This document shows, piece by piece, positions 11,623 to 23,000 of a stretch of 64,000 nucleotides of DNA. The translations under genes were made by a program, and so were the position numbers. Source of the stretch: Sthenelais limicola (lineage: Eukaryota > Annelida > Polychaeta > Phyllodocida > Sigalionidae); the NCBI GenBank assembly GCA_942159475.1, contig OW804096.1, forward strand, positions 134,903,285 through 134,967,284. Reading direction: 5' to 3'. Position 1 is the stretch's first letter. Every line of letters begins with the position of its first letter. The notes beneath the pieces were generated by a model. The model searched no databases. It was not told where the DNA came from and saw nothing but the letters and a program-made list of their open reading frames with translations.

Positions 11623-12228
11623 AACTTCACCTGTAAGGTGGAAGTGGACTGTAGTGTAAAACTGCATGGTGTGTTCATGTTCTTAGAATAAGTTTCAGCC
11701 TTAACCGTTGTTAAAAATACACTATGTTCCACTTAACCTGAATGTGAAGGGAAATCAGAAAAACTTCAGGTTATCAGAAAGTTCAGCTAAAGAGAACAGA
11801 GACAATAAGTTGGACAAATGCAGGGAAATTACAAAAGGCTTACTCTAACTGAGAATGTAACCAAGGTCCGGTTGAATGGAACACGTACAGTGTAAAATTA
11901 ACTTAGAAATGTTTTATTTTCCTCCAGTTTTCCTCCTCTGTGTAATCCCATGTTTAACACATCAGTGAATATCTCAACATTTATTCACTATTTTCTACTA
12001 AATTAAGGAAATTTAGTGAACACACTCAGCACTTGGGATTTATTGGCTAAATATAAATTTGTGATAAAGAAAAATAAGAACAAGAATGCAGAAATTGTCC
12101 AAATAGTGAGAAGACCACAAAATGACACCACAAGTAAATAAGTGAATGAACAAGTGAAATTCTGAAATCTCTGATCCAGTTAGCCAGACGGTGAAACTTC
12201 CTCTCAAGTTAGATTAACAATTGATCAC
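11623..12228. other. Intergenic AT-rich stretch, no feature seen
   Basis: No ORF of note, no repeat structure recognised. Confidence 0.5.
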
Positions 12229-12312
12229 ATGTTCGATCACATGATCGAACAAATGTCCGATCACACGTCCGATCACACAATCGATCACACAATCGATCAC
12301 ACGATCGATCAC
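12229..12312. repeat. 12-bp GATCAC-type tandem repeat
   Basis: Short units of the form GATCACACAATC with variants carrying CGATCG-like palindromes. Confidence 0.85.
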
Positions 12313-12796
12313 ATTCCAGTCTCTATAGTTGAGTATTTACTGCCTTGTGGCATCATTTATGAAAGCTTCTGAGAGTAAATATGTACAAAGTAATACTGAT
12401 ACTGCACAATAGACTCATACAATGTTACACTGCCGACCTGTAACTAGTCAATATGTTCCCACTCGTGGGTTGACTCGTCAGGCCAGGGGTGGGCTTGTTT
12501 AAAATAATAAGGTAGAAATCCTTTCTGGAGTTTTTTTATTTTCAAATTTTCATATTTTGAAAACTATGTGAGATTTTGTCATATTTTAAGCCAGCAGAAG
12601 TTACAGCATGTGTGTGACGCTGCAACACTTATAGCCGCTTGTGAATAACAATTGAGGGGGAAAGTTAAACAAATTTTTAAAAATCTTGGCGCTAGCCTAG
12701 TTTCTTTATTTCCAGCTCCAATGACAACTTTTTTCTGAAAAAATAGCGTGGGATCTGCATGAGTCTAAGGTGGTGAGATACCAGTCTGCACGTCTG

Positions 12797-13300
12797 CCTG
12801 GTTAACATAGCCATAACATACCCAACAGCCTCTTCCTCTGCCTGGTTATTATAGCCATAACATACCCAACAGCCTCTTCCTCTGCCTGGTTATTATAGCC
12901 ATAACATATATATACCCAACAGCCTCTTCCTCTGCCTGGTTATTATAGCCATAACATACCCAACAGCCTCTTCCTCTGCCTGGTTATTATAGCAATAACA
13001 TACCCAACATCCTCTTCCTCTGCCTGGTTATTATAGCCATAACATACCCAACAGCCTCTTCCTCTGCAGGGTTGAAAAAATCCCGCGGCCCGGTTGTCCG
13101 CACTACCCAGGTCAGCCATGCGGACAACCAAAAATGAATATTTGGGCGTCTTTCACCTGTCTTTGGTGTGAGCGGACAAACATATTTTGAAAAGTGGTTG
13201 TCCTGAGAACAACCACTTTTTCAAAGCGATTTTTCCAACCCTGCTCTACTAGTTAACATACCCAACAACCTCTTCCTCTGCCTGGTTAACATACTGCTCT
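12797..13300. repeat. 44-bp minisatellite interrupted by a MITE
   Basis: Unit CCTGGTTATTATAGCCATAA then CATACCCAACAGCCTCTTCCTCTG, about six copies to 13066. Degenerate units resume at about 13250 after MITE J, showing that the transposon inserted into an existing array. Confidence 0.85.
13067..13243 (+). mobile_element. MITE J (CAGGGTTG ends, hAT-like)
   Basis: 177 bp with inverted ends CAGGGTTGAAAAAATC and GATTTTTCCAACCCTG. Inside, GGTTGTCCGCA/TGCGGACAACC and AAGTGGTTGT/ACAACCACTT form further hairpins. CAGGG/CCCTG ends are typical of hAT elements. A clean 8-bp duplication is not visible, possibly because the target is repetitive. Confidence 0.7.
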
Positions 13301-13504
13301 CCACAGAGAATAAATTAGTTAGATCTCAACTCTTGGGTTTGTGTGGATCGCTAAAGCCATAATAACAGATTTTGATAACGAAATGAAATTTTAGGGGTAC
13401 ATATACATGACACAATAAGGTATAACAAATCATCTAATGGAGTTTTCTATCATGCACAGTGACAATACAATGTATTACATTCTGTAAAATGTTTAAAGAA
13501 AAAC

Positions 13505-13760
13505 GCCCCCCGCGCCCCCCCCCCCGCCCCCCACCGCTCTCTCTCTTCTGTTTGTCTGTCCCTCCCTCTCCCCCTCTCTCTCTCTACAGTACACCCCCAC
13601 CCCACCGCTCTCTCTCTTCTGTTTGTCCGTCTCTCCCTCTCCCCTCCCCCTCCCTCTCTCTATGGTACCCCCACCCCACCCCCCACCCACATCTATCTCT
13701 CTCACCTCTTCTCTGTCTGTCTCATTTATCTCCATCTCTCATTCTCTTTTCCCCATCGCC
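13505..13760. repeat. C/T-rich simple repeat
   Basis: Poly-C and CTCTCT tracts with two copies of a block containing CGCTCTCTCTCTTCTGTTTG. Overlapping proline/serine/leucine-rich frames are artefacts. Confidence 0.9.
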
Positions 13761-14052
13761 TGTCTTTCTTCATATCTATTAAAGACAGAAATAAACTGCC
13801 ACCGGTGAGACGTGGAGACTGGTATATTTACCTGCTACAACAGTTTTACAATACGCTTAAAATGAAAGGAGAAATAAATTACACATGAAGCACTTATAGA
13901 GCGACTGAACCTACCACCAACCGTCAACTCTAGATCAGTATAACTGAAAGAGAAGAAGTCAATAATGGAGATGGGGAAGGTACAGGTGTGCAGCTCACAG
14001 TGTTGTTAGGGACATAAGGCCTTGGAGACGAGAAGAACAGTTCCCTCAACAC

Positions 14053-14232
14053 TTAGATACTCTTCATGGAATGGATGCCATCATAGTCTAGGCCCAAAGA
14101 TGAGAGAGTCCCTTCAAACGAAGGGAAAATCTCTCGCCTCAAACCGCAAAGTGCAATTATAATTTCATTAAGACCGCAAAATGTCATTATATTCCCTTTA
14201 AAACACCGAGTCTTAGGCTTAGTTTGACTTTG
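14053..14232 (-). CDS. Candidate last exon of the minus-strand gene at 16.2-16.7 kb
   Basis: On the minus strand a T-rich tract ending in TTTTATACAG precedes a 59-codon stretch in phase 0, the phase left by the exon at 16191-16706, and ends in a stop at 14053. The last residues (FPSFEGTLSSLGLDYDGIHS) look like coding sequence, whereas the first half is less convincing. If joined, the product would be 231 residues. There is no homology or transcript support; it could be a chance open frame. Confidence 0.25.
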   Translation of the reverse strand, partial: QSQTKPKTRCFKGNIMTFCGLNEIIIALCGLRREIFPSFEGTLSSLGLDYDGIHSMKSI

Positions 14233-14833
14233 CTGTATAAAATAAATAATAAAAGAATAGGCCACGAAACCGATTAGCGAAGTAGGCTGACATACCATAT
14301 TCTTATCTGATCTGAGGGTTTGGGCCTAGAGTGATCACAAAATGTTGGTCTTTAACAGATGGCTGTGGCCTTTTACAAGGTCATATTTGACAGTTCATCT
14401 GTGACTCTTTCACTACCTCAGTAAGAGGCCAAGGGAGACTCTGAAGTAATTTACAGATTTTAGTATTTTTGAAACTGACAGTGACTCTGTGCTTGGTGTG
14501 CTCTTTAAAGCTTACAAATCCTGAATGAAATGTTTTATGATGCCGGCAGGTCACTTAGATAACCGTCGTACTATACGGTAACAATAAATACCGGTGTCAG
14601 AATTAATAAATTATAATTAACTACATAATGGTTGAGTGGCAAGGATGTAAAGTTTCCATGCTTTCATCCACCAACTGATAGACTATAGAGGACGGACCAT
14701 GCCCGGCTCAGACGTGATGTTAAACCACTGACAGTATTTATTTGTTATTACTGGGGATGATATACCGTATTTTATTAAAGCGAAGACTTTGCTGAGAAAG
14801 AATTTATCCAGGAAATGGATCGCCCACTGATAA

Positions 14834-15064
14834 GGCCAAAAAAAAAAGCTTATAAAAGCAGGAAAACGGGTTTTCCTAACCTGAAACTGTCAAAAGGCAC
14901 ATTTCCCATGTTCAAAACAACTATGGTTATGAAAAAGACATTTTTTTCAGTTCCCCGGAGGTGGTTTCTAAACAAAAAAAATTAACAACAACAAAAAGTT
15001 ACCACCCCCCCTACCTAGTTTTCAGCCAGATAAATCGGAAACACACCTATTATTTTTTTTGGCC
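14834..15064 (-). mobile_element. MITE family B, copy 3
   Basis: Inverse orientation to copy 1, internally shortened on its left side. TAA flanks both ends (14831-14833, 15065-15067). Both ends still read GGCC. Confidence 0.75.
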
Positions 15065-16190
15065 TAATCTACTTTTCAAAATTGTCTTTTCCTTTAGTAA
15101 AGTTTGTTCAGCGTGTATTGATTCATCATGGGTATAGAACTCTGTAATATTATTATTATTACAGGTTTACGATTGTGGCCCGCATTTCCATATTAATCAT
15201 TTCACTAGTTGATTACAATAAGCAATATTAATTAACATACACAGGGAATCAAACAGTGTAATATAATACATTTTAATTACAGAACTCGACGAAGGTCTTT
15301 ATATAAAATTAAGGATTAAGAATAAACAAAGAAATGAAAATCAAATTCTTATCTCCAAAATAAATGGAATATTTTCTAGAATAGAAACAAAATTCTATAA
15401 TATAATATACCTTATAATAACACAGTTATATTATAAAGACAATCCTTATCCTTTTCTTATACCCTACCTTCAATTTAAGAGATCTAGTGTGTACTTAATT
15501 CTACGAACAGATGGAAATACAATTAATTAGTTTCCAGGAAGAACGACTGATAAAGCAAGAATCGCCCTCAATTCATGTAATTTGTCTCACCTAGTGAGGC
15601 AGTCAAACGTAGGGTCAAGTCATAATAATTCAATATTCAATCATGTTTATAATGGAGATTGCTCCAAACAAAGAGATGGAAAGTTTAACTTAACATTTTG
15701 TTAATTAGCCTGTTAATTAGCCTGTGTAATTGACCTCGCCTCTCAGTGGTACCGAGCGGATACTCTGTCTATTTGTTAATTAGGTGTTGGGTAATTATAC
15801 ATTCCGTGAACAATTTACAACTTCAGTCATGAAAGCGGTTACACGTCACAGGAGGCACAGTGCTATATTATGATTATACTTTATAGAGAGACTTATATTA
15901 TGCTGGCATCAGGTTTAAAAGTATAAGACTACATGATACATCAATTTAATTTAGAATCAGAGCTCGATCTATTCTAGCTATATATAGATTGTAAATTTAA
16001 GGTCTATAGTTCGAGACATAATACGTTCTAGTTTAGCTTTTTCTCTTTCGTTTTGTCAAAGCAAAAAGTTCAGCCAACTTCACAACAAGTGATACCGTAT
16101 AGGCCCCATGCTCTTCCCCCAGGTAATAATATACACATGTAACAACAGGAATAATATTAGTGAAATTGCTCAAATGTACTAAAAGTATAC
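15065..16190. other. Probable intron of the minus-strand gene, no exon seen
   Basis: AT-rich sequence downstream (minus strand) of the donor at 16190. No open stretch with coding character recognised. Confidence 0.4.
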
Positions 16191-16706
16191 CTGGGCTCCG
16201 TGTAAAGATGTGTATTTAGATGAAGATTGGCTGCTGGTAGGAGATGGCATTGACCCCCGACTGTAGGCCCCTGAGGAGAGGGACGTCTGGCGGCCTCCTG
16301 GAATGACTCCTGCATCTATCTTGCCCCTGGACCTGGGTCTGTCCCCCGAGGACAGGCGGGTCCCCAGCGGGGCACTGGCCCTCTCCACCCGCTGCCCTGT
16401 CGCCGCCTCTTTCAACTGTCTATTTATGGCATACGCCTTTTTCAGTAGTTCCTCTGTCTCCTCCTCGGTTAAATCGATCTCTTCCATTTTCTTGATGAGA
16501 TCTTCTGGGCTTGTTAAATCGAAACCAACCATGTCAGGTCCCGGGGCCTCGCCTGATGATGGTTTCAACCATGGAGGAGTCGAGGAACTTTTAGCTTTTC
16601 CTCCGCATTTTTCTTCTCCTTCTTCACTCAAAACTGATTTTTTCGGCCACGAGCGTTTGGATTTGCTACTCCCCGATTTCGTACTTCCTGCACTTTTGGC
16701 TGCCAT
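16191..16706 (-). CDS. First coding exon of an unrecognised gene
   Basis: ATG at 16706 opens 172 codons with coding-like composition, ending at CAG|GTATAC (donor at 16190), so the exon is phase 0. The protein starts MAAKSAGSTKSGSSKSKRSW: a Ser/Lys-rich basic N-terminus, then an acidic, probably helical segment at about residues 66-100 (PEDLIKKMEEIDLTEEETEE and following, ending in AINRQLKEA). A Ser/Arg/Gly-rich disordered tail follows. The short helix suggests a coiled coil. I do not recognise the family. It lies head-to-head with CACTIN, 197 bp between start codons, so the two probably share a promoter. Later exons would lie to the left; one weak candidate is at 14053-14232. Confidence 0.75.
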
Positions 16707-16903
16707 CCTTATGAAAAGAAATATCCAAGTTAAGAACTCTGAATTTTCCTCACCAAAAGCGTCATTGGTTACACCGGAAGTTTACTTCTAATCCACGCAT
16801 GCGCGCAGCGCAACTTCCGGTAGTTTGAGTTGCTGAAGATCGAAACAATCACACGCGAAAGTGAGAAGTTTGAAACTCGTGTTTAATCAGATCAAAATAC
16901 ACC
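16707..16903. promoter_or_regulatory. Bidirectional promoter between the minus-strand gene and CACTIN
   Basis: 197 bp separate the two start codons. It contains two ETS/GABP-type sites in opposite orientation (ACCGGAAGT about 16773 and ACTTCCGGT about 16813), an NRF1-like GCATGCGCGC near 16798 and an ATTGG (inverted CCAAT) at about 16764. No TATA box. These motifs are typical of housekeeping bidirectional promoters. Site calls are by eye. Confidence 0.65.
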
Positions 16904-17001
16904 ATGGGACGGAAAGATAAGAAGAAACATAAGAGAAGATCTCGGAGTCCTTCTCCAGAAGAACATATTTCACGGTCAAAGGACAAAAAGAGGAGCCAAA
17001 G
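16904..17001 (+). CDS. CACTIN: CACTIN exon 1 (residues 1-33)
   Basis: ATG in the context CACCATGG, followed by the basic MGRKDKKKHKRRSRSPSP. Ends AAAG|GTAAGG, phase 2. Confidence 0.9.
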
Positions 17002-20000
17002 GTAAGGTTCCCTTTTATCGCCCACTTAGGTCCTGTTTGTCTTTTTCCATGAAGAACGTAGTGGCTACGCTACCACACGCCACAGGCCGTTATGTTTCCG
17101 ATTATACGTCTGTAATACATACTGTAGTCTGTTATAACATGTTCACACATTAAGTGAAAAGTTATTAAATAGTATGACCACTGTTTCTCTATTGACGGTC
17201 TGTTACATTTAGTGTATTTAGGCCTACTAGTACCGACTCTTGAGTGAAGACAGTGAAGTGAAGAGTCGGTGCTGCACTGCAGTTCACTAAATTAGTAAAA
17301 AGTATTATTTTGTATCAACTGTGATATGAGACGACTCATCTACCATTATGCCTTACGTTCTCAGACATATAAAACTTACATAAACCTATACTTAAAGTAA
17401 ACAAGACAGTGGCATGACGCCATGATGATGAGGTACGAAGTACAGTAGGACCTAGGCTAGTCCTAGGTACAGAACTAACAAACTGTTTGTGGTATGCTCG
17501 GTATACTGTACATGTGGTTTGTTTTGAAATCTGATATAAAGTATATTCTTGTTGCTTTGACTAAAAATGCAATTTCGTGAATTATTTCTAGATCGCCAAT
17601 ATCCACAGACTCGGACAGCGACTCTTCCTCCGCTTCCACAGATGCCTCCAGTTCACCTCAGCGTAAAAGTCACAAGAAAAGTCGCCACAGATCAGACTCC
17701 ACGGAGCGACGACGCGACAAAGATCGTAGCAGCGATAAGAAGAAAAAACGGAAGAGATCGCGATCTCGTAGCCGCGAGAGATCACGAGATGGTAAGAAGA
17801 AACGTCACCGCGATGACGACAGAGAGCTACAGACACAGGACGTCACGTGAGTAACATTAGTTTGCGTTGGTGTTTCATATGCAAATAGTAACGTGCTAGC
17901 ATATTATAGACTAGATGTTGGGAGGGGTGCTGCCAACCGTCTGAGATTTAGTTAAATAAAATTTAACTTGTGACTTGGTTAAAAACATAGAGAGTTGTGA
18001 AGTTGAGTTTTTCACCTTTTTTTTTTATTGGAGTATCCTAACTATATCACAGACTAAGCTTGACACATGATATATAGTATCCTAACATAATATACACTAA
18101 GGTTGCATACATTGTTTTTACAATATTCCAATGAAATATTTAAGAAATATTTTTGTTTGCTGAGTCCTCAGTAGCATGGTAGCACTGAGGGAGGCAGGAT
18201 AGACTCTTATCGTTAACATAATAGAACTATTAAATATTACTCACTCCTGTTCCACTCAGATCATCGATATCTGTCACTGAAGTCTGGCAACAGCTAATAT
18301 ATTCACAATAACTTTGTATCATTCTGTTTATCATAATTTTAATTCAACTTACTAACTAACGGGTAAGTCTCTCAAAATTCTAAAATATTGATTATTGTTT
18401 CGGCTGACAGTTAAAGGACCTGCATCCCACTTAAAAGATTTTTTAAAAAAAATCTCTCAATTTAACTACACAATTATTATGTTTAGAATGATCCGGTCTC
18501 GTTCATCACAAGGTATTAACTCTACTGATCATGTGACATGTTATTGTTTGCTGCAGGAAGCAGAAGGAGTTGATGAAGGCACTGGAAACACCAGAGGAGA
18601 AGAGAGCGCGTAGACTCGCCAAGAAAGTAGGCATTTTCTTTTGTGCCCGACATCTACACTTCTCTAATTGTGTTACTTCAATCATTTAGTAGTACAAAAT
18701 ATTTGTTTTCGGTAGTAAAAATATTGTTTTTTCAATAGTACAAAATATTGTTTTTCAGTAGTACAAAATATTTCTTTCAGTAGTACAAAATATGCTGAAT
18801 ATTTAGGCTCTCCTGTCCTTCCCTCCTCACGTTGTAGGAAGGAAATATATATAAATATTTTTATTTCCATTTTAAATACAATTACATCAGTGGAAATAGG
18901 CTGCAACGTTCTGAGATTTCCCAGCTCTTCCAAGAAGGCCATAAATACAATTTAGCATATTTACATCAATAACAATCAAATAAAAACATCTTAAATAAAT
19001 AATCTGGTATAATGCGCCTCTTCCATTAAACAATACAATGTCCTCTTTTCACCTTCTTATTTACTTTTATACAATGTTATAAAATACCATCATATATTCT
19101 ATGTTTTCATACATGTTTTCATACAAGTCTTACTAGCCTGAATTTTGAATTTTTATATTTGCCATATAGCAAGTTTAATATGCAACAGCATATTTTGAAT
19201 AGCAGTTTTCATACAGTTTTCAATATTATACAAACTATTCCTCAGTATTGTCTTCATACTTCATTTTTCCTTTCATATAAGACCTTTTAAGGTATATAAA
19301 TGTATCCTGCACTGTAATAAGTGTGTTACGATCAAACTTCTTCTTCGTCTTATGCGATCAAAGTTCTTCTAATGAATTATCTTATGGATGTTAGAATGTT
19401 GTTCTGCGTAAATATGCAGGGTCGGCACGCACATTGTGTTTGTTGAAACTGACTATGTCTTCTATTGATGTATTGCTGATGTAAATTATTCAATTGAACC
19501 TTAATTTCAGGAAGCCAAGGAGAAGAAGCGGATGGCTAACATGGGCTGGGACGATGAGTACGCGGTATGTGTCACGTCCCTATATCCCTGAACCTTTGGT
19601 CATGTTGTCCACATATGGGTCAGATCTTCAGAAAAATATACAATTTGCCTTCTCCAGTCCTCTCAATTAACCCAAATTTAAGACTGAACTGATACTTTAA
19701 ATCAATGCGACACCAAATATAATCAGATATACCAGGTATTCACCATTTTTCAGCCTAATTTAGGAGAACTTCCTAAATGTGTAGAGCTGCCAATTGTACA
19801 TTTTATGAAAATCTGACCCATATAATCACATGTGAAGTTTGACAAAAATATGCCAATATTTTATTTTACAAAATTCAATTTAAGGCCATAGTTACATCAT
19901 ATCAAATACACATAATCGTAAAACGATTGTTACCTGTTACCTGTTCTCAACTGTTTTCTTGGTAGCCATGTCTTGAGATGCTGGATAAATGAAATCTTTA

Positions 20001-23000
20001 AAAATAAATGTACTGGAAGACCTGTGTTTTAGCAACACCAGTTAAGATAAGATAAGATAATTCTTTATTTGCCATAAGATGTTTGACAAAGAGGTTACGT
20101 TCTTCTCAAGAGGAGGGTCATCCCGAACATGCCTTTCTTGATTATTTTTTTTCTTGGTTACATTTGACTAAGCTACGTTTATATTAGACACTATGAGTAT
20201 TAAAAACGGTGATCAGAAAACAACTTACAAGCAACTGATTAATTACTCAATCAAGAATCAATCAATCTTTCTCTAGTTTGTAATATTACAAATAAAGAAT
20301 TCATCAAATAAAACAAGGTAAAATCAAACCCTCGTTGCTAGGGTATTATACTCATGTCAGTTCCTTATACTAATGTTGGTTCCTCGTTGCTAGGGTTACA
20401 CTAACGGTGACAACCCGTTCGGTGACGTGCATCTACTGGAGACGTTCCGCTGGAACAAGAAGCTGGAGAAGGAAGGAGTAAAGAATATCAGTAAGGAGGA
20501 GATGGAGCGGCGACAGAAGCAGGCGTTGCTAGAGAACAGGGTCAGTGCCTATATATATAAATAACTTTATTTAATTTTATACATTTACATTCTAACTACA
20601 CAATATGAAACTGGATGGGCCTTTCAGCACCTCTGATAGATCCTGATCTTCCAAGGGACCCTTTAGGGAAATTTATCTGCGTGAATATAAATACGTTTAC
20701 AGTATTCTAGAAATGCAGGGATGCAAGTCTTCAGTATTTGTACTGAATTCTGTATTTTTGAAAACTTCTCAAAATGCCAAATTTCTCCCAAATTAGTGAT
20801 ACAATTCTGTTAAAATTTCCCCCACAAAAATCTCAAAATCTTATTTCTTTTGGCCATCAAAGTGTTTCTCTTTAAATCGATTAAAAACATTCTGTATAGG
20901 TAGAAGAGGCCCTAAATTATAAGCATCTTCGCAAATGTTCAGTATTTTTGGCATAACCTGCATCCCTGTAAGGCCAAAAAATAAAATAGGTGTGTTTCCG
21001 ATTTACCCCCCCCCCCCCCCCCCCCCCCTAGCTAGAAAAACCTTACCCTACCCAAAAAATTGTTTACCATACCTGATTTTTTCCCCTTCATATGTTACTT
21101 TTTTTGGATTTTTTGACAAAAAAAAAACTTATAAAAGCAGTTTTCCTAACCCAAAACTGTCAAAAAGCACATCTCCCATGTTCAAAACAACTATTGTTAT
21201 GAAAAAGACATTTTTTTCAATTCCTGGGAGGTGGTTTCCAAAAAAAAAAAAAATTACCACCCCCCCCCCCCCCGAACCTAGTTTTCAGCCAGATAAATCG
21301 GAAACACACCTATATTTTTTTTGGCCTAAACATAGTCAAGCTAATAATAATAATATGTTTTTATTTCCATAACACAGATACAATATCATAATACAATGTT
21401 GTGGACTTGGAAATAGGAATATTCTCTGTAAAGAGTACAGGTTTTCCAAATACCCCTAAATTTGGAAATAAATGTTTTTAAGATTCTAGTTGTACATTGA
21501 AAGAAGAAGAATCAAAACCATCCATAATGTTGGACTCCACCATAAAGCAGCAATAAAATAAGAAATTTTGTTTTTTAAGTAATACAAAATAAATTCAAAC
21601 TGCTATGAATGTATTTGGAATATTGGAATTGTTTCAGCTGTTTCTCCCATAATTTGTTTGTACGATGATATAATGTATGTATAATGATGACTGAAGACGT
21701 CTTTATCTATCTATCTAACTTGAATTTTTCATAATGTCATGTACCATCGACTTTGATTTCGTATTAATACTGAACGTCAGGGCAACGCATGAAATATAGC
21801 TGCGTGGACAGTTATGCGTATTTTCTACATCATGATAATCTTGAATTTGTTAAATATGTCGGCCAATAAAAATATTTTTAAAAAAAAACAAAAAAAAACT
21901 TTGGCTTGTTCAGATTGAGCTTGAGAAGGTGAAGAAACGGCGGCTGGAGCGGGAGCGGGAGATGGAGGAGCGGGACCGGGAGCGGGAGCGCCTGCAGCGG
22001 GAGAAGGAAGCGGAGTACTTCAGTGCCTGGGAGAAACAGGAGGACACGGTCAGAATTTAGTTTTTATTCAACATTTTTATACAGCAAGACATTACTATTT
22101 GTCAAGACAAAAGCTCACAGCATCTGTAATGATATTCTGCCTGGCGCTGTGTCTAGTGTGGTTTTAACTATCTAGGTGCATGACTATATATTCAAAATGC
22201 ACTCCTCATTTATACAGTGGGATTGAACCCCTGCCGACCAAACCCATATAACTGAGGAGTGCATTCTCACTCCTCAGTTATATGGTTTTGGTCGCCAGGG
22301 GTTCAGACTAACCTAAAATGTTTACTATTTTTTTTTTTTTTTTTTTTTTTTATGTTTACTAGACGGCGGACTAGTGACCCTTATTTCCCACTAGTCCTCC
22401 TACGTATTCACTAGTCCTCATGAAATATGGCGCAAAAAAATCCCATCAAAGGATACACTTTATAATAATGAACTGGTGGGCGAGTGGGGGCATAAAAAAA
22501 AGATGGAAATGTCTGGAATTTGTACCCAAAAAAAATTAATTCAAGATCTGGAAAACAGTTTTTTTTAACCAGAAAGTTTAGTCAGATCGGTGGAATTTTG
22601 TGATCCAAAAACACGTTAGGGGAAATTCTGTGAACACATACTCTTTAATAAGAGCCTTCTGGTGGATTTCGGATGAGTAGATATTTTTTTATTATTATTA
22701 CAAACCATGGCCATACATTTGATCATAATAATAAAGATGCATGTCGACTTGGTCAATGTTTTCCTGCGTTGCCTAGCATTATACAAGAAGCAATATACTA
22801 ACAGCAAAAATATTGTAAAACAGCAGAGGCCTGTGTATTAATACAGGCTCTCTGGTCTGGGGTTATCGTGGATTTGCGCTATTTATTCAACACAGAGGAC
22901 AACTCAAGCACAAGCAACAGTAGAATTACGTTTGAAAGGTTTTATTCAATATAATATACACTAGGTGTAAAACCATGGAAAAAGCTGCATGCAAATAGCT

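Noticed and set aside
13459..13808. Proline/serine/leucine-rich frame of 107 codons
   Set aside because: C/T simple repeat with a low-complexity translation on both strands.
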